Source: Bacteroidota bacterium
GTDB lineage: Bacteria > Bacteroidota > Bacteroidia > Bacteroidales > VadinHA17
Reading direction: 5' to 3'
Assembly (NCBI GenBank): GCA_011042635.1
Contig: DQWH01000196.1
Location: 1-34,432, forward strand
DNA length: 34,432 nt
Position 1 is the first letter of the stretch. Every line of letters begins with the position of its first letter. The notes beneath the pieces were generated by a model. It was not told where the DNA came from. It did no database searches and saw nothing but the letters and a program-made list of their open reading frames with translations. Below, one piece after another: positions 8,747 to 18,069 of the stretch. A program made the position numbers and the translations under genes.

Positions 8747-11554
8747 ATGAAAAGGAGGTTTTCTTTCGGACAAAGATTCTGGTATCATGTTGTTTACAGC
8801 CTTTCTTTGCTGGCGATCTCCCGTGGCTTGCCCGCCCAGAAACTGGAAAGGATCCACCTGGATACGGGCAGGGGGCTGATGGTTACCCGTGTTGAATTCC
8901 CCGGCGAACAGGAAATATCCCTGGATTCCCCGGTGCCACTTTTTACAGTCAGACTGAACGGGCGCATCTACAGTTCAGCTTCCCTGGCAAGGGTGAACGG
9001 CGACACCGGCTCGGTGACCTACCTGTTCTCCAACGGAGTATCGTGTTCCCTCGGGAAAGAGAATGATTTTATGCATGGATGGAAGATCAGGCTGGCAATC
9101 AGAAATTCAACTACCGACACCGTGAGGGTGGCCGACCTGGTACCTTTCGGCATGGATCCTGAGCATGTGTACATTACCGCCGCCGGTCCTCCTGGTCTGG
9201 CCCGCACACAGCTTTTTGTTCCGGAAAGGCCTCCCGTTGGGGTGATTGTGCCCGACAATGCATGGGAAATGGGATACGGGGCTCTGCCCCTGGAAGAGAA
9301 TGTTTCAGTGGTGGCCCTTGCCAGAAGAACCGAGGTGCTCGATGGGGAAAGAAGAAGGTATGAAACCATCCTGCCGCCCCGGTCAGACGTGATCTATACG
9401 CTCTGGGCCGAGGCCTGCGAAGGCCCGTGGCAGAATGGACTGAAACGGGTATTCGGAGAGAGATACCTGTACGATCTGGACTATTTTGACGATTACCTTT
9501 ACCGCAGGGAAGACCTGCAGTGGATACGGCAGTGCTATGTTATTGTGCTTCAGTTTGCCTGGGATCAGGAATTCTATGACCGGGAAAGCGGTAAATATAC
9601 CTTTTACGAATTTCTGAAAAAGGGAGAAAAACTATTCGGAGGGATAGATGTTTTTGGCATCTGGCCTACCTGGCCCAGGCTGGGGATCGACCAGAGGAAT
9701 CAGTGGGACCTGTATGCCGATCTGCCGCTGGGACTCGAAAAACTGAATGAACTCGCCCGGTATGCCCGGGAAAACGGCACCCGTTTCTACATTGCATACA
9801 ATCCATGGGATCAGAGTACCCGCGAGGAAAACCATTACCGGGGAATGGCCCGCCTGATCGAAGCCGTGGATGCCGACGGGGTGGTGCTCGATACACGGGG
9901 AAGATCCAGTGTGGAGCTGCAGCAGGCGGCCGACGAAGTGAAACCGGGTGTGATCATGTACAGCGAGGGAATGGCCGTTCCCCGCGATATGCCGGGAATC
10001 CTTTCCGGAAGGGTGCACGATGCCATTTTTATGCCTCCACCCCTGAACCTGAACAAGCTGATCCGCCCAGACCATGCCATTTTCCGGGTGTGTCAGCTGA
10101 GCCAGGGAAGACTGCACCGGGAAATTGCCATTTCTTTCTTCAACGGGATCGGCACCGAGATCAATACATTTGCCCCCGGCCGGCCCGGGTGGATGGAAGA
10201 AGAATTCCGGTATCTGGGTGAAACCACCATGATTCTGCGGGCCAATACATCGGTTTTTACCGCTCCCGAATGGACCCCGCTGACAGAAAGCCTGGCCGAT
10301 TCCATATGGGTCAACCGATGGACCAACGGGGAGAAAGTCCTGTATACCGTTTTCAGTCTCCGGCCTGAGGGACATTCCGGCCCCCTGGTCCGCCTGGATG
10401 ATCCGGGCCCCTACCATTACGTCAGTCTGTGGAACCACCGGGAAATCGAGCCGGTGAAGATCAACGGACATCTGTACCTTCCGGCCGAGGTCGAAGCATT
10501 CAACGCATCGTATCTGGGCACACGCCGCGAAGGCAACGTGGAATGCCTGGCGGCATTTCCGGAATTGCTCAGGGTGGAAAGAAAGGGAGATTCCCTGTTT
10601 TTCCAGGCTACCACCGGCGACCGTATCCGCCTGTGGAAAGGAAAACCCTCCTGGCAGGGCCGGTACGTCGATTTTCCCATCGGTTTCTGGGAGCTCAGCC
10701 TGTTCAAGGAGTTCGGAAGATATACCGGCGATTATGTATTGCAACTCTATGAAGAAGAAGAACTTCTCGACGAAAGGGTGATCACCTTCGATCATGGAAA
10801 GCCCTGGCTGGTGAGCACGGTGGAAAAAACCCGGGCTGTGAACAGACCCCCTGCCGGCATGGTGGAGATCCCTGCCGGAGTGTTTGAATATTCGGTATAC
10901 CACGATGACAGTTTTATACCCTATCCCGATTACCCGGAATCGGAAACGGTGAAGATGCCCAGGTTCTTCATGGACAAATACCCGGTAACCAATGCACAGT
11001 TCCACGAGTTCCTGGTTCAGTCGGGCTACCGCCCGGAATATCCTGCCAATTTTCTCAAACACTGGGAAAACGGGATATATCCTCCGGGTACGGAGAATTA
11101 TCCCGTCGTATGGGTCAGCCCCGAAGACGCGCGTGCTTATGCCGACTGGGCCGGGAAAAGGCTGCCCACCGAAAAGGAGTGGCAGTATGCCGCACAGGGA
11201 ACAGACGGACGGGCGTGGCCTTGGGGGGATGAATTCCATGCCACCCGGTGCAACAACGCATTTGAAAGGCCTACCCCCGTGGATGCTTTCATGAAAGGAG
11301 CCAGTCCCTTCGGAGTAGTCGATATGGTGGGAAATGTGTGGCAGCTTACCAGCGATACTTACGATAACGGAAGTTACCGTTTCTCCATCATCAGGGGAGG
11401 CAGCTATTATCAGCCCATTTCCAGTTCATGGTATGTGCAGGGTGGCCCCAGGCCTGTTAACCATACCCAGATGCTTTTGCTGGTATCCCCCGGTTTTGAC
11501 AGAAATGCCACTGTGGGATTCCGCTGCGTGATGGATGCACAGGTTAAAGATTGA
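8747..11554 (+). CDS. Secreted glycosidase-like TIM-barrel protein with C-terminal FGE/SUMF1-fold domain
   Basis: N-terminal hydrophobic signal region; beta-rich N-domain; barrel-like segment GGIDVFGIWPTWPRLGIDQRNQWDLY, TRFYIAYNPWDQ, ADGVVLDTRG, GVIMYSEGMA; C-terminal FGE-type motifs MVEIPAGVFEYS, DKYPVTNAQFHEFL, YPVVWVSPEDARAYADWAGKRLPTEKEWQYAAQG, WPWGDEF, GVVDMVGNVWQLTSD, IIRGGSYYQ, VGFRCV. Confidence 0.82.
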   Translation: MKRRFSFGQRFWYHVVYSLSLLAISRGLPAQKLERIHLDTGRGLMVTRVEFPGEQEISLDSPVPLFTVRLNGRIYSSASLARVNGDTGSVTYLFSNGVSCSLGKENDFMHGWKIRLAIRNSTTDTVRVADLVPFGMDPEHVYITAAGPPGLARTQLFVPERPPVGVIVPDNAWEMGYGALPLEENVSVVALARRTEVLDGERRRYETILPPRSDVIYTLWAEACEGPWQNGLKRVFGERYLYDLDYFDDYLYRREDLQWIRQCYVIVLQFAWDQEFYDRESGKYTFYEFLKKGEKLFGGIDVFGIWPTWPRLGIDQRNQWDLYADLPLGLEKLNELARYARENGTRFYIAYNPWDQSTREENHYRGMARLIEAVDADGVVLDTRGRSSVELQQAADEVKPGVIMYSEGMAVPRDMPGILSGRVHDAIFMPPPLNLNKLIRPDHAIFRVCQLSQGRLHREIAISFFNGIGTEINTFAPGRPGWMEEEFRYLGETTMILRANTSVFTAPEWTPLTESLADSIWVNRWTNGEKVLYTVFSLRPEGHSGPLVRLDDPGPYHYVSLWNHREIEPVKINGHLYLPAEVEAFNASYLGTRREGNVECLAAFPELLRVERKGDSLFFQATTGDRIRLWKGKPSWQGRYVDFPIGFWELSLFKEFGRYTGDYVLQLYEEEELLDERVITFDHGKPWLVSTVEKTRAVNRPPAGMVEIPAGVFEYSVYHDDSFIPYPDYPESETVKMPRFFMDKYPVTNAQFHEFLVQSGYRPEYPANFLKHWENGIYPPGTENYPVVWVSPEDARAYADWAGKRLPTEKEWQYAAQGTDGRAWPWGDEFHATRCNNAFERPTPVDAFMKGASPFGVVDMVGNVWQLTSDTYDNGSYRFSIIRGGSYYQPISSSWYVQGGPRPVNHTQMLLLVSPGFDRNATVGFRCVMDAQVKD

Positions 11555-11666
11555 TAAATCAGGATAAAACAAAATAAGACAGCTCCGATAGGTTTCCGTT
11601 TTGCTCTTTTTCCGTAAAATGGTAATTTAACAGCCGGGTTGCATTCCTGATTTACAATCATCCGTT

Positions 11667-14600
11667 ATGCCGCGAAAGAACAGAACAAGAAAACGAATCC
11701 TGAGCATATTTTCCCCGATGTTTTTCTTTTATCTGGTGCTGGCCATGGTGGTGGGAGTTAGCTATTATTACCTGCGGTACCTGGGAAGAGACCGGATCGG
11801 GATCGTGGTGTTAGGCAATGCCCAGGAACCGGATTCCGAACACCGTGCCCTGGCGAGGTTTCTTGGTAAACGAAAGAATACCGAATACAGGCTGATCCCT
11901 TCCGGAAAGCTGACCAACGGGTCAGATGCGCTGAAGGGCCTCTCACTGGTATGGATTCATGAAGACGATACTGCCCTGCTGAAAGCATACCGCCGAGAAG
12001 GGATCAGAGAAACCCTCACCCGTTTTGTCAGGGATGGAGGGTCCCTGCTTCTCAGTCTCCAGGCTGCTTCACTGACGCACGATCTGGGCTGGGAGCCACA
12101 GCTTCCGGAAACGGTGGAAGAAGAACTGATCGATGAAGGCTTCGGAAGAAAAAAAGGAATGCGGGCTTTTGGCTCCCATCCGGTATTCGAGGGATTGTCC
12201 GGAGGAAGCTATTTCTTCCACCCGAAGTCGGATATGACCATCCGGAAAACGGGTTTCTTCGGGAATCGTGTTCCGGAAAAGGGAAAAGTGACCGGCGTGG
12301 GCTGGTCGTATGTTTTTCTGAATGAAGACGAGAAATTGATGATCGAATACGAGGAAGGAAAAGGAAGGGTGCTGGCCCTGGGGGCATTTCTGTACTTTTC
12401 CGTTCCCAACTTTCAGCGTACGGAACTGGAAATGGTGGCCGATAACCTGGTTTCTTACCTGTGCGGACGCCATGCTAACGAGAAGATGAATTACTGGACT
12501 TTCAATGAACGGGACACCTATCCGGTAGCTTTTAACGGGAAGAGGGAAGACCTGCCTCCTTCCGAACCCTGGAACCTGCCGCAGGAGCCATTCCTGCTTC
12601 ACCGCGAACGGGCTACAGAAGCATTCTGGGACGTGGCCGGCCGCCGCCTTCTGATCATGGGAAAGGAAACCGGTGGAGTGGACGAAATCTGGTCCCATCC
12701 CTTTATGGCATTGCAAAATTACAGGGTGGGCGTGAGCCTTCCCGGGAAGAAGGATTTTCAGTGGCTTTCGGGGTTTCCTTCTTCCGTAACCGTCCATCCG
12801 GCATATTTTGCCAGGGAATATGTGATCGGCACGGATACACTTACAGAAACGATCACGGCACATCCTGATCTTCCGCTCGGCGTGATGCATTACGAATATT
12901 CCGGACCCGATACCCTGTATCTCCATGTGTTTTTTGAAACCCGTTTCCGCCTCATGTGGCCTTATTCGCACCGGGCTACCGGCGATTTGTATTACGGGTT
13001 TGACGAGAGCCTCCATGCCTTTGTGGTGCACGACGAATCCCGGGATTACGTGATGCTGCTGGGCACCAACGGCCGGATCCTGCACAGGGAAACGGGGAAC
13101 TTCTCCGGGTTTGAAACAGGAAACAGTTTGTTCCCCAGGGGTATAAGGTCCGATACCTTTCCGGTGAGCGGTCAGATGACCGTGCATCTTTCTCCCCGGC
13201 AGAAGCGTACCGATGTAATGATAGCCGCTACTTCCGAAGGTTTTGACCGGGGCCGGAACCTTTACCGCCGGAATATGCAGCACCCCGGGCAGGTGCTGGC
13301 CGAAGCCGTGACATACAGCCGGCGGAGGGAGAAGGATCATTTGCAGGTGATCACTCCCGATTCCCTGCTTAATGAAGGGTACCGCTGGGCCCGGGTGGGT
13401 ACCGACCGTTTGTTTGTGCATACTCCCGGTATAGGCGAAAGTCTGGTGGCGGGCTACGGCACAACGGCTACAGGATGGAACGGCGGTCATGCCGTTAACG
13501 GAAGGCCTGGGTACGCCTGGTACTTCGGGAGGGACGCCATATGGTGTGCCATGGCCATGCTGCATTATGGCGATTTTGAAAAGGTACGCACCATACTCGA
13601 GACATTTAACCGGTACCAGTCGCCCGACGGAAAAATATACCACGAACTCACCACTTCGGACTTTGCCCATTACGATGCGGCCGATGCCACTCCCCTCTAT
13701 ATTATCCTGGTGGGAAGGTACCTGCGCTACAGCGGCGATAAGGCCTTTATCAGGAAAACATGGAAAAATATCCGGAAAGCCATTGATTTTTGCTATTCCA
13801 CCGATACCGACGGCGACCTCCTGATAGAAAACACCCATGTGGGTCATGGATGGGTGGAAGGTGGGGCCCTTTTCGGTTCGAAAACCACCCTGTATCTGGC
13901 GTCGGTATGGGCGGAAGCCTTGCGGGAGGCTGCTGTCATTACCCGCAGGATGAATTTTGAAGGCTATGATCGTTATATAAAAGATTACGAGAGCGTGATT
14001 ACTGCGATCCGTGAAGATTTCCGGAGCCCGGACGGATTTTACGCCCACGGGAAAAATCCCGACGATACCTATCATCACGTGCCTACCATCATGCCTTCCG
14101 TGCCGGTTCTTTTCGGACACATTCCTCCTGCAGGTTCCCTCCGGATGATACGGGCCTGGGCTTCCAATGAATTCAGTACCGACTGGGGAACACGCATTAT
14201 CGGTGAGTCCAGCCCGTATTTCAATCCCATGGGGTACCATACCGGAAGCGTGTGGCCCCTGTATACCGGATGGACTGCCCTGGCTGAATACAGATGCGGG
14301 AAATCTCTCCAGGCGTTTACCCACCTGATGAACAATCTGAGAAACTATCGGCATGGGTCGCTCGGGTTCATGGAAGAGGTGCTTCACGGGAAAATGTATG
14401 TTTCCCGGGGAGTCTGCGCCCACCAGGGATGGTCGGAAACCATGGCCATTCAACCCCTGCTGGAAGGAATGATGGGACTCGATCCCGATGCAGCGGAACA
14501 CTCGCTGAAGTTTGCTCCTGCCTTTCCTCCCAACTGGGATACCGTCCGCGTGGAACAGATCAGGGTAGGCGCACACCGCACAGATTTCCGCATGGAGAAA

Positions 14601-15104
14601 AAACCCGGGATGATCACCTATTATTTTACGCATAAAGGACCCCGTGTCCTGCACCTTGATTTCTCTCCGGGATTTCCCGGGAATACAAAGGTTATGGAGG
14701 TGCTTGTCAACGGCGAAACCGTTCATACTGATACGGTATCCTTTCCTTCCGGTATGAGAGTAAACATCCCGCTGAAGTTACGGAACAGGGCTCGTGTGGA
14801 TATCCGGTACCGGAATATGGCCGCCGTTATGGCACACCTGCCGGAAGTGGCTCCGGGCGATTCTTCCGGAACATTCCGCATCATCGATACGGAATACATG
14901 GCGGGGGGCATGCGTGTGATCCTGGAACACCGGCCCGGCGAAGCAGCCGATTGGAAAATATGGTCGGAAACGGAGCCGGGAGAGGCCTGGAATGCCCTCC
15001 TCACCGGCAGGGAAGGGAATGTGTATACCTACCGTACCCGTTTCCCCGATTCATTCGGGAATTATACGCAGGTGGAGTGTTTTGTTTCCTTTCCGGGGAA
15101 ATAA
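11667..15104 (+). CDS. Membrane-anchored protein: GATase/ThuA-like N-terminal domain plus amylo-alpha-1,6-glucosidase-like (six-hairpin) domain
   Basis: N-terminal TM FFYLVLAMVVGVSYYYL; GIVVLGNAQEPDSEHRALARFLG ... GSLLLSLQAAS ... GKGRVLALGAFLYF; C-terminal GYAWYFGRDAIWCAMAMLHYGDFEKVRTILETFNRYQSPDGKIYHEL, DTDGDLLIENTHVGHGWVEGG, TGSVWPLYTGWTALAEY typical of glycogen-debranching (alpha/alpha)6 barrels. Confidence 0.8.
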   Translation: MPRKNRTRKRILSIFSPMFFFYLVLAMVVGVSYYYLRYLGRDRIGIVVLGNAQEPDSEHRALARFLGKRKNTEYRLIPSGKLTNGSDALKGLSLVWIHEDDTALLKAYRREGIRETLTRFVRDGGSLLLSLQAASLTHDLGWEPQLPETVEEELIDEGFGRKKGMRAFGSHPVFEGLSGGSYFFHPKSDMTIRKTGFFGNRVPEKGKVTGVGWSYVFLNEDEKLMIEYEEGKGRVLALGAFLYFSVPNFQRTELEMVADNLVSYLCGRHANEKMNYWTFNERDTYPVAFNGKREDLPPSEPWNLPQEPFLLHRERATEAFWDVAGRRLLIMGKETGGVDEIWSHPFMALQNYRVGVSLPGKKDFQWLSGFPSSVTVHPAYFAREYVIGTDTLTETITAHPDLPLGVMHYEYSGPDTLYLHVFFETRFRLMWPYSHRATGDLYYGFDESLHAFVVHDESRDYVMLLGTNGRILHRETGNFSGFETGNSLFPRGIRSDTFPVSGQMTVHLSPRQKRTDVMIAATSEGFDRGRNLYRRNMQHPGQVLAEAVTYSRRREKDHLQVITPDSLLNEGYRWARVGTDRLFVHTPGIGESLVAGYGTTATGWNGGHAVNGRPGYAWYFGRDAIWCAMAMLHYGDFEKVRTILETFNRYQSPDGKIYHELTTSDFAHYDAADATPLYIILVGRYLRYSGDKAFIRKTWKNIRKAIDFCYSTDTDGDLLIENTHVGHGWVEGGALFGSKTTLYLASVWAEALREAAVITRRMNFEGYDRYIKDYESVITAIREDFRSPDGFYAHGKNPDDTYHHVPTIMPSVPVLFGHIPPAGSLRMIRAWASNEFSTDWGTRIIGESSPYFNPMGYHTGSVWPLYTGWTALAEYRCGKSLQAFTHLMNNLRNYRHGSLGFMEEVLHGKMYVSRGVCAHQGWSETMAIQPLLEGMMGLDPDAAEHSLKFAPAFPPNWDTVRVEQIRVGAHRTDFRMEKKPGMITYYFTHKGPRVLHLDFSPGFPGNTKVMEVLVNGETVHTDTVSFPSGMRVNIPLKLRNRARVDIRYRNMAAVMAHLPEVAPGDSSGTFRIIDTEYMAGGMRVILEHRPGEAADWKIWSETEPGEAWNALLTGREGNVYTYRTRFPDSFGNYTQVECFVSFPGK

Positions 15105-15153
15105 CAGGTAAGACGAAAAACATGAATTAACGATTTCGAAGAAGATTCTGCCA

Positions 15154-18018
15154 TTGGAAATATTTTTGCAACATATTGCCCGGCAGGTTTACGAAGCCCA
15201 TACTGATTCCCTTGACCGCGTGTGGATGGTTTTTCCCGGACGCCGGTCTGCCCTGTATTTCAGCCGTTTTCTGGGCGGGATGATAAAAAAAGCCTCATGG
15301 ATGCCCCGCATGCTGACCATCAGCGAATTGTTCCGCGACTATTCGAAGTACCTGCCTGCAGACCGGCTTTTTTCGGTGATCCGCCTCTACGGGGTGTACA
15401 GGAAAATCCACCCCGCACCAGAATCGTTCGATGCTTTTTTTCCCTGGGGGGAAATGGTGATGAATGATTTCGACGAGGTGGACAAGTACCTGGTCGATCC
15501 GCACGACCTTTTCAGGAATGTGCGGTCGTTGCGTGAAATTGATGAGCATTTTGCCTACCTCACGGAAGAGCAGCGGGAAGCCGTTCGCTGGTTCTGGGAT
15601 GCTCTGCCGAAAGATCAGGCTGGTGAGAACAGAGAATCGTTCCTGCGTATGTGGAATCTGCTGCCGGGTTTATATGACGGACTCCGGGAAGCTCTGAGGC
15701 GGGAGGGATACGGGTACGACGGAATGATCTGCCGCGATGTGGCTGAAAAGATCGGCCGGGGCGAAGACCTTCCCTGTGATGCCCTTCAGGTGTGCTTTGT
15801 GGGTTTCGCGGCTCTGAACGAATGTGAAAAGAAACTGCTGGCAAGTTTCAGGAACCGCGGACTGGCTGCTTTTTACTGGGATTATGATACCTGGTACACC
15901 GGGGATGTGCAACAGGAAGCGGGATTTTTCCTGAGGCAAAACCTCTTGGATTTTCCCCCGGCGCCCATGGATTTGGATTTTTCCGTTCTGAACCGCCCCG
16001 GAAGGGAGATACGGGTCATAGAAACCTCGTCGCGTATGGAAGAGGCCAGAATGCTGGGGCATATCCTCAATGAAACGTCCGGTGAGGCAGACGACGATCC
16101 CAACCACACGGCCGTGGTGCTGGCCGATGAATCCATGCTGTTGCCGGTGATGTACTCCGTTCCTTCCCATGTGAAAGAGATCAATGTGACCATGGGATAT
16201 CCCCTGAAAGATGCTCCGGTGTATCCTTTGCTGAACAGCCTGTTCCGCCTGGTAAGGAGTGTCCGCGGGGAAGGACAGGGCAGGAAGTTCGATGCCCGCG
16301 ATGTGGTCGACCTGCTGAGTCAGCAAATGGTAAGGGACCTGGACGCAACCGGGGCCGGTGAACTTACCGCGGAGATCATCCGCTCCAACCGCCTGTTTGT
16401 CGAAACACAACGCCTGGAACAGCATGAAAGCCTCGGTATTCTTTTTGCCGTGCCCGGCGATATTCACGGAGTATCCCGGTGGCTGCAGGATATCATGTAC
16501 CGGTTTTTTGTGCATTCCTCGGCAAAGGAACGGGAGGAGGAACACCGTATGACCCGTGAATTTATTTACCATGTGTACGAAGCGATTGGGAAACTGCAGG
16601 AACTGATTTCCTCTGAAAACCTCAACCTGGCTTTTTCTACCTATCTGTCGCTGTTGCGCCGTTACCTGCACCCCATCCGCATTCCTTTTTCCGGAGAACC
16701 GCTGGCGGGCCTGCAGATCATGGGTCTGATGGAAACCCGCTCCCTTGATTTCCGGAACGTGATCCTGCTCTCGGCCGGCGAGGGCTTTCTGCCACGAACT
16801 ACTTCCCGGGGATCATTCATTCCGCATAACCTGCGGGTGGGTTTCAGACTTCCCGTAACAGAACACCAGGATTCCATCTTTGCTTATTACTTCTATCGGT
16901 TGCTTCAACGTGCGGAAAACGTATGGCTGGTGTATACGGGAGTAGACAGAGGGATGGTGACGGGCGAGGCCAGCCGGTTCATCCACCAGATAAGGTATGA
17001 TTCGCAGATCAGGATCTCCGATATACGTCCCTTACCTCCCGCGGGAAGCACCGTTTCCGTTCCGGTAACCATTCCGAAAACCGGTGAAGTATACAGCTTA
17101 CTGGAGCAGTATCTCGACGGTGCAGAAAAACAGCATTCCCTCAGTCCAACCGCTCTGAATGCCTACATCGATTGTCCCCTGCGCTTTTATTACCGCTATC
17201 TGGCCGGAATAACCGAAGAGAAAACTTATACGGGACAGGTGGATGAAGCTGCCTTCGGAAGCCTGCTGCACCATACCATGAAATACCTCTACGAAGAAAA
17301 ATGCGGGAAAGAGGTGGAGGCCGGCTGGTTGGAAGCATTGCAGCATAATGATAAACGGGTGGAGGAATCGCTCAGCCGGGCTTTCCGGAAGGTGTGGTTT
17401 AACCATGCCGGCGGAGGTGAACCCGAGGGGAACCTGTTCCTGGTGAAGGAGGTGATCCGGGAATATGCCGGTCAGATCATGGCCCTCGACCGCAAAACCG
17501 CTCCGTTTCGCATTCTGGCCCTGGAAGAACCTTTTTATATGGATTTTTTCTTTAACAGGAACGGGAAAGAAAGAAAGGTGAGGATAGGAGGTACGATAGA
17601 CCGCCTGGATGAAAAGGACGGCAGGGTGAGGGTGCTCGACTACAAAACGGGAAAGGTTAATCCCGAATTCAAAGGGGTCGGTTCCCTTTTCCAGAGGGAA
17701 CATCCTTCCCGGAATGGCATGGCCTTTCAGACCATCCTGTATGCCCTGGTTTACCGGAGCACCCTGAAGGAGGAGAAAACAGTCATTCCAGCTTTGCTGT
17801 TTCTCAGGAAAATTTACCGGGAGGGATTTGATACCCGGCTGATTAATTCAAATACGAAAACCCCGCTGGTAAATGTGGATGAAATTGCACAGGCCTTTAC
17901 AGAGGAACTGCAGGAATTATTGGATGAATTGTTTGATCCGGACCGTTTTTTTACCCGGACCGGCAACCTGAAAATATGTGAACACTGTGCCTACCGGCAG
18001 ATTTGCGGAAGAGAATAA
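15154..18018 (+). CDS. PD-(D/E)XK nuclease family protein, AddB-like with predicted 4Fe-4S cluster
   Basis: TTG start; VFPGRRSALYFSRFLG; nuclease core IGGTIDRLDEKDGRVRVLDYKTGK; Fe-S cysteine set YIDCPLRFYYRYL and CEHCAYRQICGRE. Confidence 0.85.
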   Translation: MEIFLQHIARQVYEAHTDSLDRVWMVFPGRRSALYFSRFLGGMIKKASWMPRMLTISELFRDYSKYLPADRLFSVIRLYGVYRKIHPAPESFDAFFPWGEMVMNDFDEVDKYLVDPHDLFRNVRSLREIDEHFAYLTEEQREAVRWFWDALPKDQAGENRESFLRMWNLLPGLYDGLREALRREGYGYDGMICRDVAEKIGRGEDLPCDALQVCFVGFAALNECEKKLLASFRNRGLAAFYWDYDTWYTGDVQQEAGFFLRQNLLDFPPAPMDLDFSVLNRPGREIRVIETSSRMEEARMLGHILNETSGEADDDPNHTAVVLADESMLLPVMYSVPSHVKEINVTMGYPLKDAPVYPLLNSLFRLVRSVRGEGQGRKFDARDVVDLLSQQMVRDLDATGAGELTAEIIRSNRLFVETQRLEQHESLGILFAVPGDIHGVSRWLQDIMYRFFVHSSAKEREEEHRMTREFIYHVYEAIGKLQELISSENLNLAFSTYLSLLRRYLHPIRIPFSGEPLAGLQIMGLMETRSLDFRNVILLSAGEGFLPRTTSRGSFIPHNLRVGFRLPVTEHQDSIFAYYFYRLLQRAENVWLVYTGVDRGMVTGEASRFIHQIRYDSQIRISDIRPLPPAGSTVSVPVTIPKTGEVYSLLEQYLDGAEKQHSLSPTALNAYIDCPLRFYYRYLAGITEEKTYTGQVDEAAFGSLLHHTMKYLYEEKCGKEVEAGWLEALQHNDKRVEESLSRAFRKVWFNHAGGGEPEGNLFLVKEVIREYAGQIMALDRKTAPFRILALEEPFYMDFFFNRNGKERKVRIGGTIDRLDEKDGRVRVLDYKTGKVNPEFKGVGSLFQREHPSRNGMAFQTILYALVYRSTLKEEKTVIPALLFLRKIYREGFDTRLINSNTKTPLVNVDEIAQAFTEELQELLDELFDPDRFFTRTGNLKICEHCAYRQICGRE

Positions 18019-18038
18019 CAGCCGGTTGATTCTTTTTT

Positions 18039-18046
18039 TAAATTTG
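18039..18046 (+). promoter_or_regulatory. Putative Bacteroidetes -7 box (TAAATTTG) for the repeat-channel gene
   Basis: Matches TAnnTTTG 24 nt upstream of the ATG; no clear -33 element. Confidence 0.4.
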
Positions 18047-18069
18047 ATCAACTGGATAAACACTTCAAT

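Noticed and set aside
9632-11239. 535-aa minus-strand ORF
   Set aside because: Antisense shadow of the GH-FGE fusion gene, with no recognisable domain.
12069-14726. 885-aa minus-strand ORF
   Set aside because: Fully antisense to the well-supported glycosidase gene; composition (H/G/P/F-rich, no family motifs) typical of a shadow ORF.
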